Positions 11,751-25,589 are shown, counted from the first letter of the stretch. The stretch is 64,000 nt of DNA from Rhopalosiphum padi (GCF_020882245.1 NW_026869996.1:3333592-3397591), one strand, 5' to 3'. Notes: a model not told the origin generated them from the letters alone. A program made the numbers and translations.

Positions 11751-12337
11751 AAGGAGGACGACAATTTTTTATATAACAACTAGTACGTGGACAACACTGA
11801 GTAATTCAGAAGTGGAAACTATCAAAACATAAACTAACAGACAAACTTCATTTTTATACAAAATACATGAAAGGAATTTACAATTGAAACTTAAATACAA
11901 ATACGAATGTAAAACTGCAAAACATTTATAACAGATGATAATAAATAATAATTATGATAAGCCATAAAAGATAGTACAAATATACCAGAATGTTTTGTAG
12001 AAGGAATTCAAATGTATTATGAGTGTAACTAAAAAATACATTTGTAAAACAACTGAAAATCGCTCCTTTTCAATACGAAAAAATGTTAAGTTGTATTATT
12101 CGTCAAAATTAACTTATAAAATCATATTTTATAGTTTTTATGAAGTAAAAATATCAGGTAAAATGAAAAAAATGAAAGTTAAAAATTATAAATTAGAATC
12201 ATTTTCTTGATCTAGTAGTCAAGGATACACTTACTTGTGTTAACTTCGGGCATAAAATATGAACAATCCGTTTATAATATCAAAAATCTTAATTAAAAAA
12301 ATAACGAGTAGACTCAAAAGCTAAGTAAAAAACAACG

Positions 12338-12456
12338 ACCCGTTACGATACACAGCAGTACGGTGAAACGCCACACAACTATCTAGTTTCATTCTGAGGC
12401 GGTTCGGCCGACGGATGTCGTCCCCCACTACGGCGACGCTCACGCCCTCTGTTGGT
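12338..12456. other. CpG-rich cassette, unit 4 (extra single-base insertions)
   Basis: Has GTGAAACGCC and GTCGTCCCCCAC where all sisters have one base fewer in each run. Both lie in the indel-dense stretch and look like homopolymer consensus errors. Confidence 0.85.
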
Positions 12457-13457
12457 GTATATATTTAATATTTGACTGTTTTATAAGCAGATTAAAATAG
12501 GAATTCATATGTTTCTCAAACTTATCATATAAAAACATGTTTTTGAAGTGTTTATGAAGAATCAGCTAACATAATATTTATAGAAGTTAATAATAGTAAA
12601 TAAGAATCATTTACTTAATATAATGGTCTGGATTTCATGACACTAACTTAAGAATTGAGTGTTTTATAAGCAGATAATAATTTGAATTTTTAATATTCGT
12701 AAAGATTATCATATAAAATAATGTTTTATAGTGTTTATGAAGCATCAGCTTAAATGAAATGTATGCAAATTAATAATGGTAAATTAGAATCATTTTCTTA
12801 ATATAGTGGTCCAGGTTTCAAGAGATTAACATGAGAATTGTGTGTTTTATAAACAGTTAAAAAAATGAATTTTTAATATTCGTCAAAATTATCATAAAAA
12901 AGCATGTTTTTTAGTGTTTATGAAGAATCAGCTTACATAATATCTATAGAAGTTAATAATGGTAAATTAGAATCATTTTCTTAATATAGTGGTCCAGGTT
13001 TCAAGAGATTAACTTGAGAATTGTTTGTTTTATAAACAGTTAAAAAAATGAATTTTTAATATTCGTCAAAATTATCATAAAAAAGCATGTTTTTTAGTGT
13101 TTATGAAGAATCAGCTTACATAATATTTACAGAAGTAAATAATGGTAAATTAGAATCATTTTCTTAATATAGTGGTCCAGGTTTCAAGAGATTAACTTGA
13201 GAATTGTTTGTTTTATAAACAGTTAAAAAAATGAATTTTTAATATTCGTCAAAATTATCATAAAAAAGCATGTTTTAAAATGTTATTGAAGTATCAGCTT
13301 AAATGAAATGGTTGCAAGTTAATAATGGTAACTCTTAAGAATGAAAATTACAAGTCAAAGGTGTTAACTAAAATTTTATTCAGATTATTAACAAATCTCA
13401 ATTGTTTCACTGCCATTAATTTACTATCAATTATATTCAATAACCCTTACACGCACA

Positions 13458-13586
13458 TTATATAAACCAAATATTATTAGCAGTATCTTCTAGTCCATTT
13501 TCAGCATAGGATGTTGATACTTTCTTAAGTGGTAGAAATGTGAATTCATGTTTCTGCATGCCTTGAGTGATCTGACATACGTCCAT
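13458..13586 (-). pseudogene. Beta exon-like cassette, copy 6 (NIWFI variant)
   Basis: First of two beta copies in unit 4; open frame. Confidence 0.4.
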
Positions 13587-14079
13587 CTGAAAAAATGTAG
13601 TAAGTTAATAATGTATAATTGTTAAAGAATAACTTGAGAATTCAGTATTTTATAAGCAGTTAAAAATATGAATATAAAATACGAGTCAAAATAATCATAT
13701 AAAAACATGTTTTTATAGTGTTTATAAAGCATCAGCTTAAATGAAATGTATGCAAATTAATAATGGTAAATTAAATTCATTTTCTTAATATAGTGGTCCA
13801 GGTTTTAAGAGATTAACATGATAATTGTGTGTTTTATAAACAGTTAAAAAAAATTAAATTTTTAATATTCGTCAAAATTATCATAAAAAAGCATGTTTTA
13901 AATGTTATTGAAGTATCAGCTTAAATGAAATGGTTGCAAGTTAATAATGGTAACTCTTAAGAATGAAAATTACAAGTCAAAGGTGTTAACTAAAATTTTA
14001 TTCAGATTATTAACAAATCTCAATTGTTTCACTGCCATTAATTTACTATCAATTATATTCAATAACCCTTACACGCACA

Positions 14080-14208
14080 TTATATAAACCCAATATTATT
14101 AGCAGTATCTTCTAGTCCATTTTCAGCATAGGATGTTGATACTTTCTTAAGTGGTAGAAATGTGAATTCATGTTTCTGCATGCCTTGAGTGATCTGACAT
14201 ACGTCCAT
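14080..14208 (-). pseudogene. Beta exon-like cassette, copy 7
   Basis: Second beta copy in unit 4, 622 bp after the first; NNIGFI ending. Confidence 0.4.
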
Positions 14209-15208
14209 CTGAAAAAATGTAGTAAGTTAATAATGTATAATTGTTAAAGAATAACTTGAGAATTCAGTATTTTATAAGCAGTTAAAAATATGAATATAAA
14301 ATACGAGTCAAAATAATCATATAAAAACATGTTTTATAGTGTTTATAAAGCATCAGCTTAAATGAAATGTATGCAAATTATTAATTTTAAATTAGAATCA
14401 TTTTCTTAATATAGTGGTCCAGGTTTCAAGAGTTTAACATGAGAATTGTGTGTTTTATAAACAGTTAAAAAAATGAATTTTTAATATTCGTCAAAATTAT
14501 CATAAAAAAGCATGTTTTTTAGTGTTTATGAAGAATCAGCTTACATAATATCTATAGAAGTTAATAATGGTAAATTAGAATCATTTTTTTAATATAGTGG
14601 TCCAGGTTTCAAGAGATTAACTTGAGAATTGTTTGTTTTATAAACAGTTAAAAAAATGAATTTTTAATATTCGTCAAAATTATCATATAAAATCATGTTT
14701 TATAGCATTATTGAAGTATCAGCTTAAATGAAATGTATGCTAGTTTTTAATGGTAAATTAGAATCATTTTCTTAATAAAGCGGTCCAGGTTTCAAGAGAT
14801 TAACATGAGAATTGTGTGTTTTATAAACAGTTAAAAAAATGAATTTTTAATATTCGTCAAAATTATCATATAAAATCATGTTTTATAGCGTTATTGAAGT
14901 ATCAGCTTAAATGAAATGTATGCTAGTTAATAATGGTAAATTAGAATAATTTTCTTAATCTAATGGTCTGACTTTCATGACACTAACTTGAGAATTCACT
15001 GTTTTATAAGCAGTTAAAAATATGAATTTAAAATACGAGTCAAAATAATCATATAAAAACATGTTTTATAGTGTTTATGAAGTATCAGCTTATATGATAT
15101 ATATGGAAGTTGGTAATGTTAAATAAGAATCATATACTTAATCTAATGGTCTGGATTTCATGACACTAACTTTTTGTTACACTACTATTAATTGACTATC
15201 AATTATAT

Positions 15209-15427
15209 TCAATATACATTACTCGTACTATGCATAAAACTATTATTATTATCAGGATCGTCTAGTCCATTTTCAACGTAGGATGTTGAAACTTTCCCAT
15301 ATGGTAGAAATGGTAATTCATGTCTCAATATGTCCTGAGTATATCTGGTGTACAGCCATCTAAAAAAAAAATAGTAAGTTAAATATGTATAATGGTTGGA
15401 GGACAAAATGTCACTACTAGATACCAT
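15209..15427 (-). pseudogene. Alpha exon-like cassette, copy 4
   Basis: Intact; first copy of the SNVY type (ATACAT instead of ATCCAT on the plus strand). Confidence 0.4.
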
Positions 15428-16015
15428 AAGGAGGACGACAATTTTTATATAACAACTAGTACGTGGACAACACTGAGTAATTCAGAAGTGGAAACTATCA
15501 AAACATAAACTAACAGACAAACTTCATTTTTATACAAAATACATGAAAGGAATTTACAATTGAAACTTAAATACAAATACGAATGTAAAACTGCAAAACA
15601 TTTATAACAGATGATAATAAATAATAATTATGATAAGCCATAAAAGATAGTACAAATATACCAGAATGTTTTGTAGAAGGAATTCAAATGTATTATGAGT
15701 GTAACTAAAAAATACATTTGTAAAACAACTGAAAATCGCTCCTTTTCAATACGAAAAAATGTTAAGTTGTATTATTCGTCAAAATTAACTTATAAAATCA
15801 TATTTTATAGTTTTTATGAAGTAAAAATATCAGGTAAAATGAAAAAAATGAAAGTTAAAAATTATAAATTAGAATCATTTTCTTGATCTAGTAGTCAAGG
15901 ATCAAGACACTTACTTGTGTTAACTTCGGGCATAAAATATGAACAATCCGTTTATAATATCAAAAATCTTAATTAAAAAATAACGAGTAGACTCAAAAGC
16001 TAAGTAAAAACAACG

Positions 16016-16132
16016 ACCCGTTACGATACACAGCAGTACGGTGAACGCCACACAACTATCTAGTTTCATTCTGAGGCGGTTCGGCCGACGGATGTCGTCC
16101 CCACTACGGCGACGCTCACGCCCTCTGTTGGT
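16016..16132. other. CpG-rich cassette, unit 5
   Basis: Common form, without the extra bases of unit 4. Confidence 0.85.
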
Positions 16133-16950
16133 GTATATATTTAATATTTGACTGTTTTATAAGCAGATTAAAATAGGAATTCATATGTTTCTCAAACTTA
16201 TCATATAAAAACATGTTTTTGAAGTGTTTATGAAGAATCAGCTAACATAATATTTATAGAAGTTAATAATAGTAAATAAGAATCATTTACTTAATATAAT
16301 GGTCTGGATTTCATGACACTAACTTAAGAATTGAGTGTTTTATAAGCAGATAATAATTTGAATTTTTAATATTCGTAAAGATTATCATATAAAATAATGT
16401 TTTATAGTGTTTATGAAGCATCAGCTTAAATGAAATGTATGCAAATTAATAATGGTAAATTAGAATCATTTTCTTAATATAGTGGTCCAGGTTTCAAGAG
16501 ATTAACATGAGAATTGTGTGTTTTATAAACAGTTAAAAAAATGAATTTTTAATATTCGTCAAAATTATCATAAAAAAGCATGTTTTTTAGTGTTTATGAA
16601 GAATCAGCTTACATAATATCTATAGAAGTTAATAATGGTAAATTAGAATCATTTTCTTAATATAGTGGTCCAGGTTTCAAGAGATTAACTTGAGAATTGT
16701 TTGTTTTATAAACAGTTAAAAAAATGAATTTTTAATATTCGTCAAAATTATCATAAAAAAGCATGTTTTAAAATGTTATTGAAGTATCAGCTTAAATGAA
16801 ATGGTTGCAAGTTAATAATGGTAACTCTTAAGAATGAAAATTACAAGTCAAAGGTGTTAACTAAAATTTTATTCAGATTATTAACAAATCTCAATTGTTT
16901 CACTGCCATTAATTTACTATCAATTATATTCAATAACCCTTACACGCACA

Positions 16951-17079
16951 TTATATAAACCAAATATTATTAGCAGTATCTTCTAGTCCATTTTCAGCAT
17001 AGGATGTTGATACTTTCTTAAGTGGTAGAAATGTGAATTCATGTTTCTGCATGCCTTGAGTGATCTGACATACGTCCAT
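16951..17079 (-). pseudogene. Beta exon-like cassette, copy 8 (NIWFI variant)
   Basis: First of two beta copies in unit 5. Confidence 0.4.
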
Positions 17080-17571
17080 CTGAAAAAATGTAGTAAGTTA
17101 ATAATGTATAATTGTTAAAGAATAACTTGAGAATTCAGTATTTTATAAGCAGTTAAAAATATGAATATAAAATACGAGTCAAAATAATCATATAAAAACA
17201 TGTTTTATAGTGTTTATAAAGCATCAGCTTAAATGAAATGTATGCAAATTAATAATGGTAAATTAAATTCATTTTCTTAATATAGTGGTCCAGGTTTTAA
17301 GAGATTAACATGATAATTGTGTGTTTTATAAACAGTTAAAAAAAATTAAATTTTTAATATTCGTCAAAATTATCATAAAAAAGCATGTTTTAAATGTTAT
17401 TGAAGTATCAGCTTAAATGAAATGGTTGCAAGTTAATAATGGTAACTCTTAAGAATGAAAATTACAAGTCAAAGGTGTTAACTAAAATTTTATTCAGATT
17501 ATTAACAAATCTCAATTGTTTCACTGCCATTAATTTACTATCAATTATATTCAATAACCCTTACACGCACA

Positions 17572-17700
17572 TTATATAAACCCAATATTATTAGCAGTAT
17601 CTTCTAGTCCATTTTCAGCATAGGATGTTGATACTTTCTTAAGTGGTAGAAATGTGAATTCATGTTTCTGCATGCCTTGAGTGATCTGACATACGTCCAT
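17572..17700 (-). pseudogene. Beta exon-like cassette, copy 9
   Basis: Second beta copy in unit 5, 621 bp after the first; NNIGFI ending. Confidence 0.4.
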
Positions 17701-18700
17701 CTGAAAAAATGTAGTAAGTTAATAATGTATAATTGTTAAAGAATAACTTGAGAATTCAGTATTTTATAAGCAGTTAAAAATATGAATATAAAATACGAGT
17801 CAAAATAATCATATAAAAACATGTTTTATAGTGTTTATAAAGCATCAGCTTAAATGAAATGTATGCAAATTATTAATTTTAAATTAGAATCATTTTCTTA
17901 ATATAGTGGTCCAGGTTTCAAGAGTTTAACATGAGAATTGTGTGTTTTATAAACAGTTAAAAAAATGAATTTTTAATATTCGTCAAAATTATCATAAAAA
18001 AGCATGTTTTTTAGTGTTTATGAAGAATCAGCTTACATAATATCTATAGAAGTTAATAATGGTAAATTAGAATCATTTTTTTAATATAGTGGTCCAGGTT
18101 TCAAGAGATTAACTTGAGAATTGTTTGTTTTATAAACAGTTAAAAAAATGAATTTTTAATATTCGTCAAAATTATCATATAAAATCATGTTTTATAGCAT
18201 TATTGAAGTATCAGCTTAAATGAAATGTATGCTAGTTTTTAATGGTAAATTAGAATCATTTTCTTAATAAAGCGGTCCAGGTTTCAAGAGATTAACATGA
18301 GAATTGTGTGTTTTATAAACAGTTAAAAAAATGAATTTTTAATATTCGTCAAAATTATCATATAAAATCATGTTTTATAGCGTTATTGAAGTATCAGCTT
18401 AAATGAAATGTATGCTAGTTAATAATGGTAAATTAGAATAATTTTCTTAATCTAATGGTCTGACTTTCATGACACTAACTTGAGAATTCACTGTTTTATA
18501 AGCAGTTAAAAATATGAATTTAAAATACGAGTCAAAATAATCATATAAAAACATGTTTTATAGTGTTTATGAAGTATCAGCTTATATGATATATATGGAA
18601 GTTGGTAATGTTAAATAAGAATCATATACTTAATCTAATGGTCTGGATTTCATGACACTAACTTTTTGTTACACTACTATTAATTGACTATCAATTATAT

Positions 18701-18919
18701 TCAATATACATTACTCGTACTATGCATAAAACTATTATTATTATCAGGATCGTCTAGTCCATTTTCAACGTAGGATGTTGAAACTTTCCCATATGGTAGA
18801 AATGGTAATTCATGTCTCAATATGTCCTGAGTATATCTGGTGTACAGCCATCTAAAAAAAAAATAGTAAGTTAAATATGTATAATGGTTGGAGGACAAAA
18901 TGTCACTACTAGATACCAT
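18701..18919 (-). pseudogene. Alpha exon-like cassette, copy 5
   Basis: Intact, DPD/NVY type. Confidence 0.4.
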
Positions 18920-19507
18920 AAGGAGGACGACAATTTTTATATAACAACTAGTACGTGGACAACACTGAGTAATTCAGAAGTGGAAACTATCAAAACATAA
19001 ACTAACAGACAAACTTCATTTTTATACAAAATACATGAAAGGAATTTACAATTGAAACTTAAATACAAATACGAATGTAAAACTGCAAAACATTTATAAC
19101 AGATGATAATAAATAATAATTATGATAAGCCATAAAAGATAGTACAAATATACCAGAATGTTTTGTAGAAGGAATTCAAATGTATTATGAGTGTAACTAA
19201 AAAATACATTTGTAAAACAACTGAAAATCGCTCCTTTTCAATACGAAAAAATGTTAAGTTGTATTATTCGTCAAAATTAACTTATAAAATCATATTTTAT
19301 AGTTTTTATGAAGTAAAAATATCAGGTAAAATGAAAAAAATGAAAGTTAAAAATTATAAATTAGAATCATTTTCTTGATCTAGTAGTCAAGGATCAAGAC
19401 ACTTACTTGTGTTAACTTCGGGCATAAAATATGAACAATCCGTTTATAATATCAAAAATCTTAATTAAAAAATAACGAGTAGACTCAAAAGCTAAGTAAA
19501 AACAACG

Positions 19508-19624
19508 ACCCGTTACGATACACAGCAGTACGGTGAACGCCACACAACTATCTAGTTTCATTCTGAGGCGGTTCGGCCGACGGATGTCGTCCCCACTACG
19601 GCGACGCTCACGCCCTCTGTTGGT
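19508..19624. other. CpG-rich cassette, unit 6
   Basis: Common form; followed by the ordinary TTTCTCAAACTTATC monomer start. Confidence 0.85.
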
Positions 19625-20444
19625 GTATATATTTAATATTTGACTGTTTTATAAGCAGATTAAAATAGGAATTCATATGTTTCTCAAACTTATCATATAA
19701 AAACATGTTTTTGAAGTGTTTATGAAGAATCAGCTAACATAATATTTATAGAAGTTAATAATAGTAAATAAGAATCATTTACTTAATATAATGGTCTGGA
19801 TTTCATGACACTAACTTAAGAATTGAGTGTTTTGTAAGCAGATAATAATTTGAATTTTTAATATTCGTAAAGATTATCATATAAAATAATGTTTTATAGT
19901 GTTTATGAAGCATCAGCTTAAATGAAATGTATGCAAATTAATAATGGTAAATTAGAATCATTTTCTTAATATAGTGGTCCAGGTTTCAAGAGATTAACTT
20001 GAGAATTGAGTGTTTTATAAGCAGATAATAATTTGAATTTTTAATATTCGTAAAGATTATCATATAAAATAATGTTGTATAGTGTTTATGAAGCATCAGC
20101 TTAAATGAAATGTATGCAAATTAATAATGGTAAATTAAATTCATTTTCTTAATATAGTGGTCCAGGTTTCAAGAGATTAACATGAGAATTGTGTGTTTTA
20201 TAAACAGTTAAAAAAAATTAAATTTTTAATATTCGTCAAAATTATCATAAAAAAGCATGTTTTAAAATGTTATTGAAGTATCAGCTTAAATGAAATGGTT
20301 GCAAGTTAATAATAGTAACTCTTAAGAATGAAAATTACAAGTCAAAGGTGTTAACTAAAATTTTATTCAGATTATTAACAAATCTCAATTGTTTCACTGC
20401 CATTAATTTACTATCAATTATATTCAATAACCCTTACACGCACA

Positions 20445-20573
20445 TTATATAAACCCAATATTATTAGCAGTATCTTCTAGTCCATTTTCAGCATAGGATG
20501 TTGATACTTTCTTAAGTGGTAGAAATGTGAATTCATGTTTCTGCATGCCTTGAGTGATCTGACATACGTCCAT
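20445..20573 (-). pseudogene. Beta exon-like cassette, copy 10
   Basis: Single beta copy of unit 6, open frame. Confidence 0.4.
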
Positions 20574-21390
20574 CTGAAAAAATGTAGTAAGTTAATAATG
20601 TATAATTGTTAAAGAATAACTTGAGAATTCAGTATTTTATAAGCAGTTAAAAATATGAATATAAAATACGAGTCAAAATAATCATATAAAAACATGTTTT
20701 ATAGTGTTTATAAAGCATCAGCTTAAATGAAATGTATGCAAATTATTAATTTTAAATTAGAATCATTTTCTTAATATAGTGGTCCAGGTTTCAAGAGATT
20801 AACATGAGAATTGTGTGTTTTATAAACAGTTAAAAAAATGAATTTTTAATATTCGTCAAAATTATCATAAAAAAGCATGTTTTTTAGTGTTTATGAAGAA
20901 TCAACTTACATAATATCTATAGAAGTTAATAATGGTAAATTAGAATCATTTTCTTAATATAGTGGTCCAGGTTTCAAGAGATTAACTTGAGAATTGTTTG
21001 TTTTATAAACAGTTAAAAAAATGAATTTTTAATATTCGTCAAAATTATCATATAAAATCATGTTTTATAGCGTTATTGAAGTATCAGCTTAAATGAAATG
21101 TATGCTAGTTAATAATGGTAAATTAGAATAATTTTCTTAATCTAATGGTCTGACTTTCATGACACTAACTTGAGAATTCACTGTTTTATAAGCAGTTAAA
21201 AATATGAATTTAAAATACGAGTCAAAATAATCATATAAAAACATGTTTTATAGTGTTTATGAAGTATCAGCTTATATGATATATATGGAAGTTGGTAATG
21301 TTAAATAAGAATCATATACTTAATCTAATGGTCTGGATTTCATGACACTAACTTTTTGTTACACTACTATTAATTGACTATCAATTATAT

Positions 21391-21609
21391 TCAATATCCA
21401 TTACTCGTACTATGCATAAAACTATTATTATTATTAGGATCGTCTAGTCCATTTTCAACGTAGGATGTTGAAACTTTCCCATATGGTAGAAATGGTAATT
21501 CATGTCTCAATATGTCCTGAGTATATCTGGTGTACAGCCATCTAAAAAAAAAATAGTAAGTTAAATATGTATAATGGTTGGAGGACAAAATGTCACTACT
21601 AGATACCAT
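21391..21609 (-). pseudogene. Alpha exon-like cassette, copy 6
   Basis: Intact; DPN/NGY type, combining the copy-1 ending with a private D-to-N change. Confidence 0.4.
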
Positions 21610-22197
21610 AAGGAGGACGACAATTTTTATATAACAACTAGTACGTGGACAACACTGAGTAATTCAGAAGTGGAAACTATCAAAACATAAACTAACAGAC
21701 AAACTTCATTTTTATACAAAATACATGAAAGGAATTTACAATTGAAACTTAAATACAAATACGAATGTAAAACTGCAAAACATTTATAACAGATGATAAT
21801 AAATAATAATTATGATAAGCCATAAAAGATAGTACAAATATACCAGAATGTTTTGTAGAAGGAATTCAAATGTATTATGAGTGTAACTAAAAAATACATT
21901 TGTAAAACAACTGAAAATCGCTCCTTTTCAATACGAAAAAATGTTAAGTTGTATTATTCGTCAAAATTAACTTATAAAATCATATTTTATAGTTTTTATG
22001 AAGTAAAAATATCAGGTAAAATGAAAAAAATGAAAGTTAAAAATTATAAATTAGAATCATTTTCTTGATCTAGTAGTCAAGGATCAAGACACTTACTTGT
22101 GTTAACTTCGGGCATAAAATATGAACAATCCGTTTATAATATCAAAAATCTTAATTAAAAAATAACGAGTAGACTCAAAAGCTAAGTAAAAACAACG

Positions 22198-22314
22198 ACC
22201 CGTTACGATACACAGCAGTACGGTGAACGCCACACAACTATCTAGTTTCATTCTGAGGCGGTTCGGCCGACGGATGTCGTCCCCACTACGGCGACGCTCA
22301 CGCCCTCTGTTGGT
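22198..22314. other. CpG-rich cassette, unit 7
   Basis: Common form; followed by the hybrid monomer start TTTCTCAAAATTATC. Confidence 0.85.
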
Positions 22315-23135
22315 GTATATATTTAATATTTGACTGTTTTATAAGCAGATTAAAATAGGAATTCATATGTTTCTCAAAATTATCATAAAAAAGCATGTTT
22401 TTTAGTGTTTATGAAGAATCAGCTTACATAATATTTACAGAAGTTAATAATGGTAAATTAGAATCATTTTCTTAATATAGTGGTCCAGGTTTCAAGAGAT
22501 TAACTTGAGAATTGTTTGTTTTATAAACAGTTAAAAAAAATTAAATTTTTAATATTCGTCAAAATTATCATAAAAAAGCATGTTTTATAGCATTATTGAA
22601 GTATCAGCTTAAATGAAATGTATGCAAATTAATAATGGTAAATTAGAATCATTTTCTTAATATAGTGGTCCAGGTTTCAAGAAATTAACTTGAGAATTGA
22701 GTGTTTTATAAGCAGATAATAATTTGAATTTTTAATATTCGTAAACATTATCATATAAAATAAAGTTGTATAGTGTTTATGAAGCATCAGCTTAAATGAA
22801 ATGTATGCAAATTAATAATGGTAAATTAAATTCATTTTCTTAATATAGTGGTCCAGGTTTCAAGAGATTAACATGAGAATTGTGTGTTTTATAAACAGTT
22901 AAAAAAAATTAAATTTTTAATATTCGTCAAAATTATCATAAAAAAGCATGTTTTAAAATGTTATTGAAGTATCAGCTTAAATGAAATGGTTGCAAGTTAA
23001 TAATGGTAACTCTTAAGAATGAAAATTACAAGTCAAAGGTGTTAACTAAAATTTTATTCAGATTATTAACAAATCTCAATTGTTTCACTGCCATTAATTT
23101 ACTATCAATTATATTCAATAACCCTTACACGCACA

Positions 23136-23264
23136 TTATATAAACCCAATATTATTAGCAGTATCTTCTAGTCCATTTTCAGCATAGGATGTTGATACTT
23201 TCTTAAGTGGTAGAAATGTGAATTCATGTTTCTGCATGCCTTGAGTGATCTGACATACGTCCAT
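23136..23264 (-). pseudogene. Beta exon-like cassette, copy 11
   Basis: Single beta copy of unit 7, close to the fusion that shortens this unit. Confidence 0.4.
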
Positions 23265-23715
23265 CTGAAAAAATGTAGTAAGTTAATAATGTATAATTGT
23301 TAAAGAATAACTTGAGAATTCAGTATTTTATAAGCAGTTAAAAATATGAATATAAAATACGAGTCAAAATAATCATATAAAAACATGTTTTATAGTGTTT
23401 ATAAAGCATCAGCTTAAATGAAATGTATGCTAGTTTTTAATGGTAAATTAGAATCATTTTCTTAATCTAATGGTCTGACTTTCATGACACTAACTTGAGA
23501 ATTCACTGTTTTATAAGCAGTTAAAAATATGAATTTAAAATACGAGTCAAAATAATCATATAAAAACATGTTTTATAGTGTTTATGAAGTATCAGCTTAT
23601 ATGATATATATGGAAGTTGGTAATGTTAAATAAGAATCATATACTTAATCTAATGGTCTGGATTTCATGACACTAACTTTTTGTTACACTACTATTAATT
23701 GACTATCAATTATAT

Positions 23716-23934
23716 TCAATATACATTACTCGTACTATGCATAAAACTATTATTATTATCAGGATCGTCTAGTCCATTTTCAACGTAGGATGTTGAAACT
23801 TTCCCATATGGTAGAAATGGTAATTCATGTCTCAATATGTCCTGAGTATATCTGGTGTACAGCCATCTAAAAAAAAAATAGTAAGTTAAATATGTATAAT
23901 GGTTGGAGGACAAAATGTCACTACTAGATACCAT
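23716..23934 (-). pseudogene. Alpha exon-like cassette, copy 7
   Basis: Intact, DPD/NVY type, between two DPN/NGY copies. Confidence 0.4.
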
Positions 23935-24522
23935 AAGGAGGACGACAATTTTTATATAACAACTAGTACGTGGACAACACTGAGTAATTCAGAAGTGGAA
24001 ACTATCAAAACATAAACTAACAGACAAACTTCATTTTTATACAAAATACATGAAAGGAATTTACAATTGAAACTTAAATACAAATACGAATGTAAAACTG
24101 CAAAACATTTATAACAGATGATAATAAATAATAATTATGATAAGCCATAAAAGATAGTACAAATATACCAGAATGTTTTGTAGAAGGAATTCAAATGTAT
24201 TATGAGTGTAACTAAAAAATACATTTGTAAAACAACTGAAAATCGCTCCTTTTCAATACGAAAAAATGTTAAGTTGTATTATTCGTCAAAATTAACTTAT
24301 AAAATCATATTTTATAGTTTTTATGAAGTAAAAATATCAGGTAAAATGAAAAAAATGAAAGTTAAAAATTATAAATTAGAATCATTTTCTTGATCTAGTA
24401 GTCAAGGATCAAGACACTTACTTGTGTTAACTTCGGGCATAAAATATGAACAATCCGTTTATAATATCAAAAATCTTAATTAAAAAATAACGAGTAGACT
24501 CAAAAGCTAAGTAAAAACAACG

Positions 24523-24639
24523 ACCCGTTACGATACACAGCAGTACGGTGAACGCCACACAACTATCTAGTTTCATTCTGAGGCGGTTCGGCCGACGGAT
24601 GTCGTCCCCACTACGGCGACGCTCACGCCCTCTGTTGGT
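24523..24639. other. CpG-rich cassette, unit 8
   Basis: Common form; followed by the same hybrid monomer start as unit 7. Confidence 0.85.
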
Positions 24640-25460
24640 GTATATATTTAATATTTGACTGTTTTATAAGCAGATTAAAATAGGAATTCATATGTTTCTC
24701 AAAATTATCATAAAAAAGCATGTTTTTTAGTGTTTATGAAGAATCAGCTTACATAATATTTACAGAAGTTAATAATGGTAAATTAGAATCATTTTCTTAA
24801 TATAGTGGTCCAGGTTTCAAGAGATTAACTTGAGAATTGTTTGTTTTATAAACAGTTAAAAAAAATTAAATTTTTAATATTCGTCAAAATTATCATAAAA
24901 AAGCATGTTTTATAGCATTATTGAAGTATCAGCTTAAATGAAATGTATGCAAATTAATAATGGTAAATTAGAATCATTTTCTTAATATAGTGGTCCAGGT
25001 TTCAAGAAATTAACTTGAGAATTGAGTGTTTTATAAGCAGATAATAATTTGAATTTTTAATATTCGTAAAGATTATCATATAAAATAATGTTGTATAGTG
25101 TTTATGAAGCATCAGCTTAAATGAAATGTATGCAAATTAATAATGGTAAATTAAATTCATTTTCTTAATATAGTGGTCCAGGTTTCAAGAGATTAACATG
25201 AGAATTGTGTGTTTTATATACAGTTAAAAAAAATTAAATTTTTAATATTCGTCAAAATTATCATAAAAAAGCATGTTTTAAAATGTTATTGAAGTATCAG
25301 CTTAAATGAAATGGTTGCAAGTTAATAATGGTAACTCTTAAGAATGAAAATTACAAGTCAAAGGTGTTAACTAAAATTTTATTCAGATTATTAACAAATC
25401 TCAATTGTTTCACTGCCATTAATTTACTATCAATTATATTCAATAACCCTTACACGCACA

Positions 25461-25589
25461 TTATATAAACCCAATATTATTAGCAGTATCTTCTAGTCCA
25501 TTTTCAGCATAGGATGTTGATACTTTCTTAAGTGGTAGAAATGTGAATTCATGTTTCTGCATGCCTTGAGTGATCTGACATACGTCCAT
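25461..25589 (-). pseudogene. Beta exon-like cassette, copy 12
   Basis: Single beta copy of unit 8, open frame. Confidence 0.4.

Larger units (their letters stand above)
11704..15380. repeat. Satellite A HOR unit 4 (3677 bp, two beta cassettes)
   Basis: Carries two beta cassettes (13458-13586 and 14080-14208) 622 bp apart. It shares the diagnostic variants GGTTTTAAGAG, AAGAGTTTAACATG and a T-run change (CATTTTTTTAAT) with unit 5, so the two are recent sisters. Its first 700 bp still show extra indels. Confidence 0.94.
15381..18872. repeat. Satellite A HOR unit 5 (3492 bp, two beta cassettes)
   Basis: Sister of unit 4, shorter by 185 bp, about one monomer. Beta ORFs at 16951-17079 and 17572-17700; CpG-rich block 16016-16132. 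Confidence 0.95.
18873..21562. repeat. Satellite A HOR unit 6 (2690 bp)
   Basis: Single-beta unit (20445-20573) with CpG-rich block 19508-19624. It ends in an alpha copy of the DPN/NGY type. Confidence 0.95.
21563..23887. repeat. Satellite A HOR unit 7 (2325 bp, shortest complete unit)
   Basis: After the CpG-rich block (22198-22314) the sequence TTTCTCAAAATTATCAT near 22370 fuses the first monomer directly to a different monomer type. A second fusion lies just after the beta cassette, near 23435-23470. It is 549 bp (three monomers) shorter than unit 8. Confidence 0.95.
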
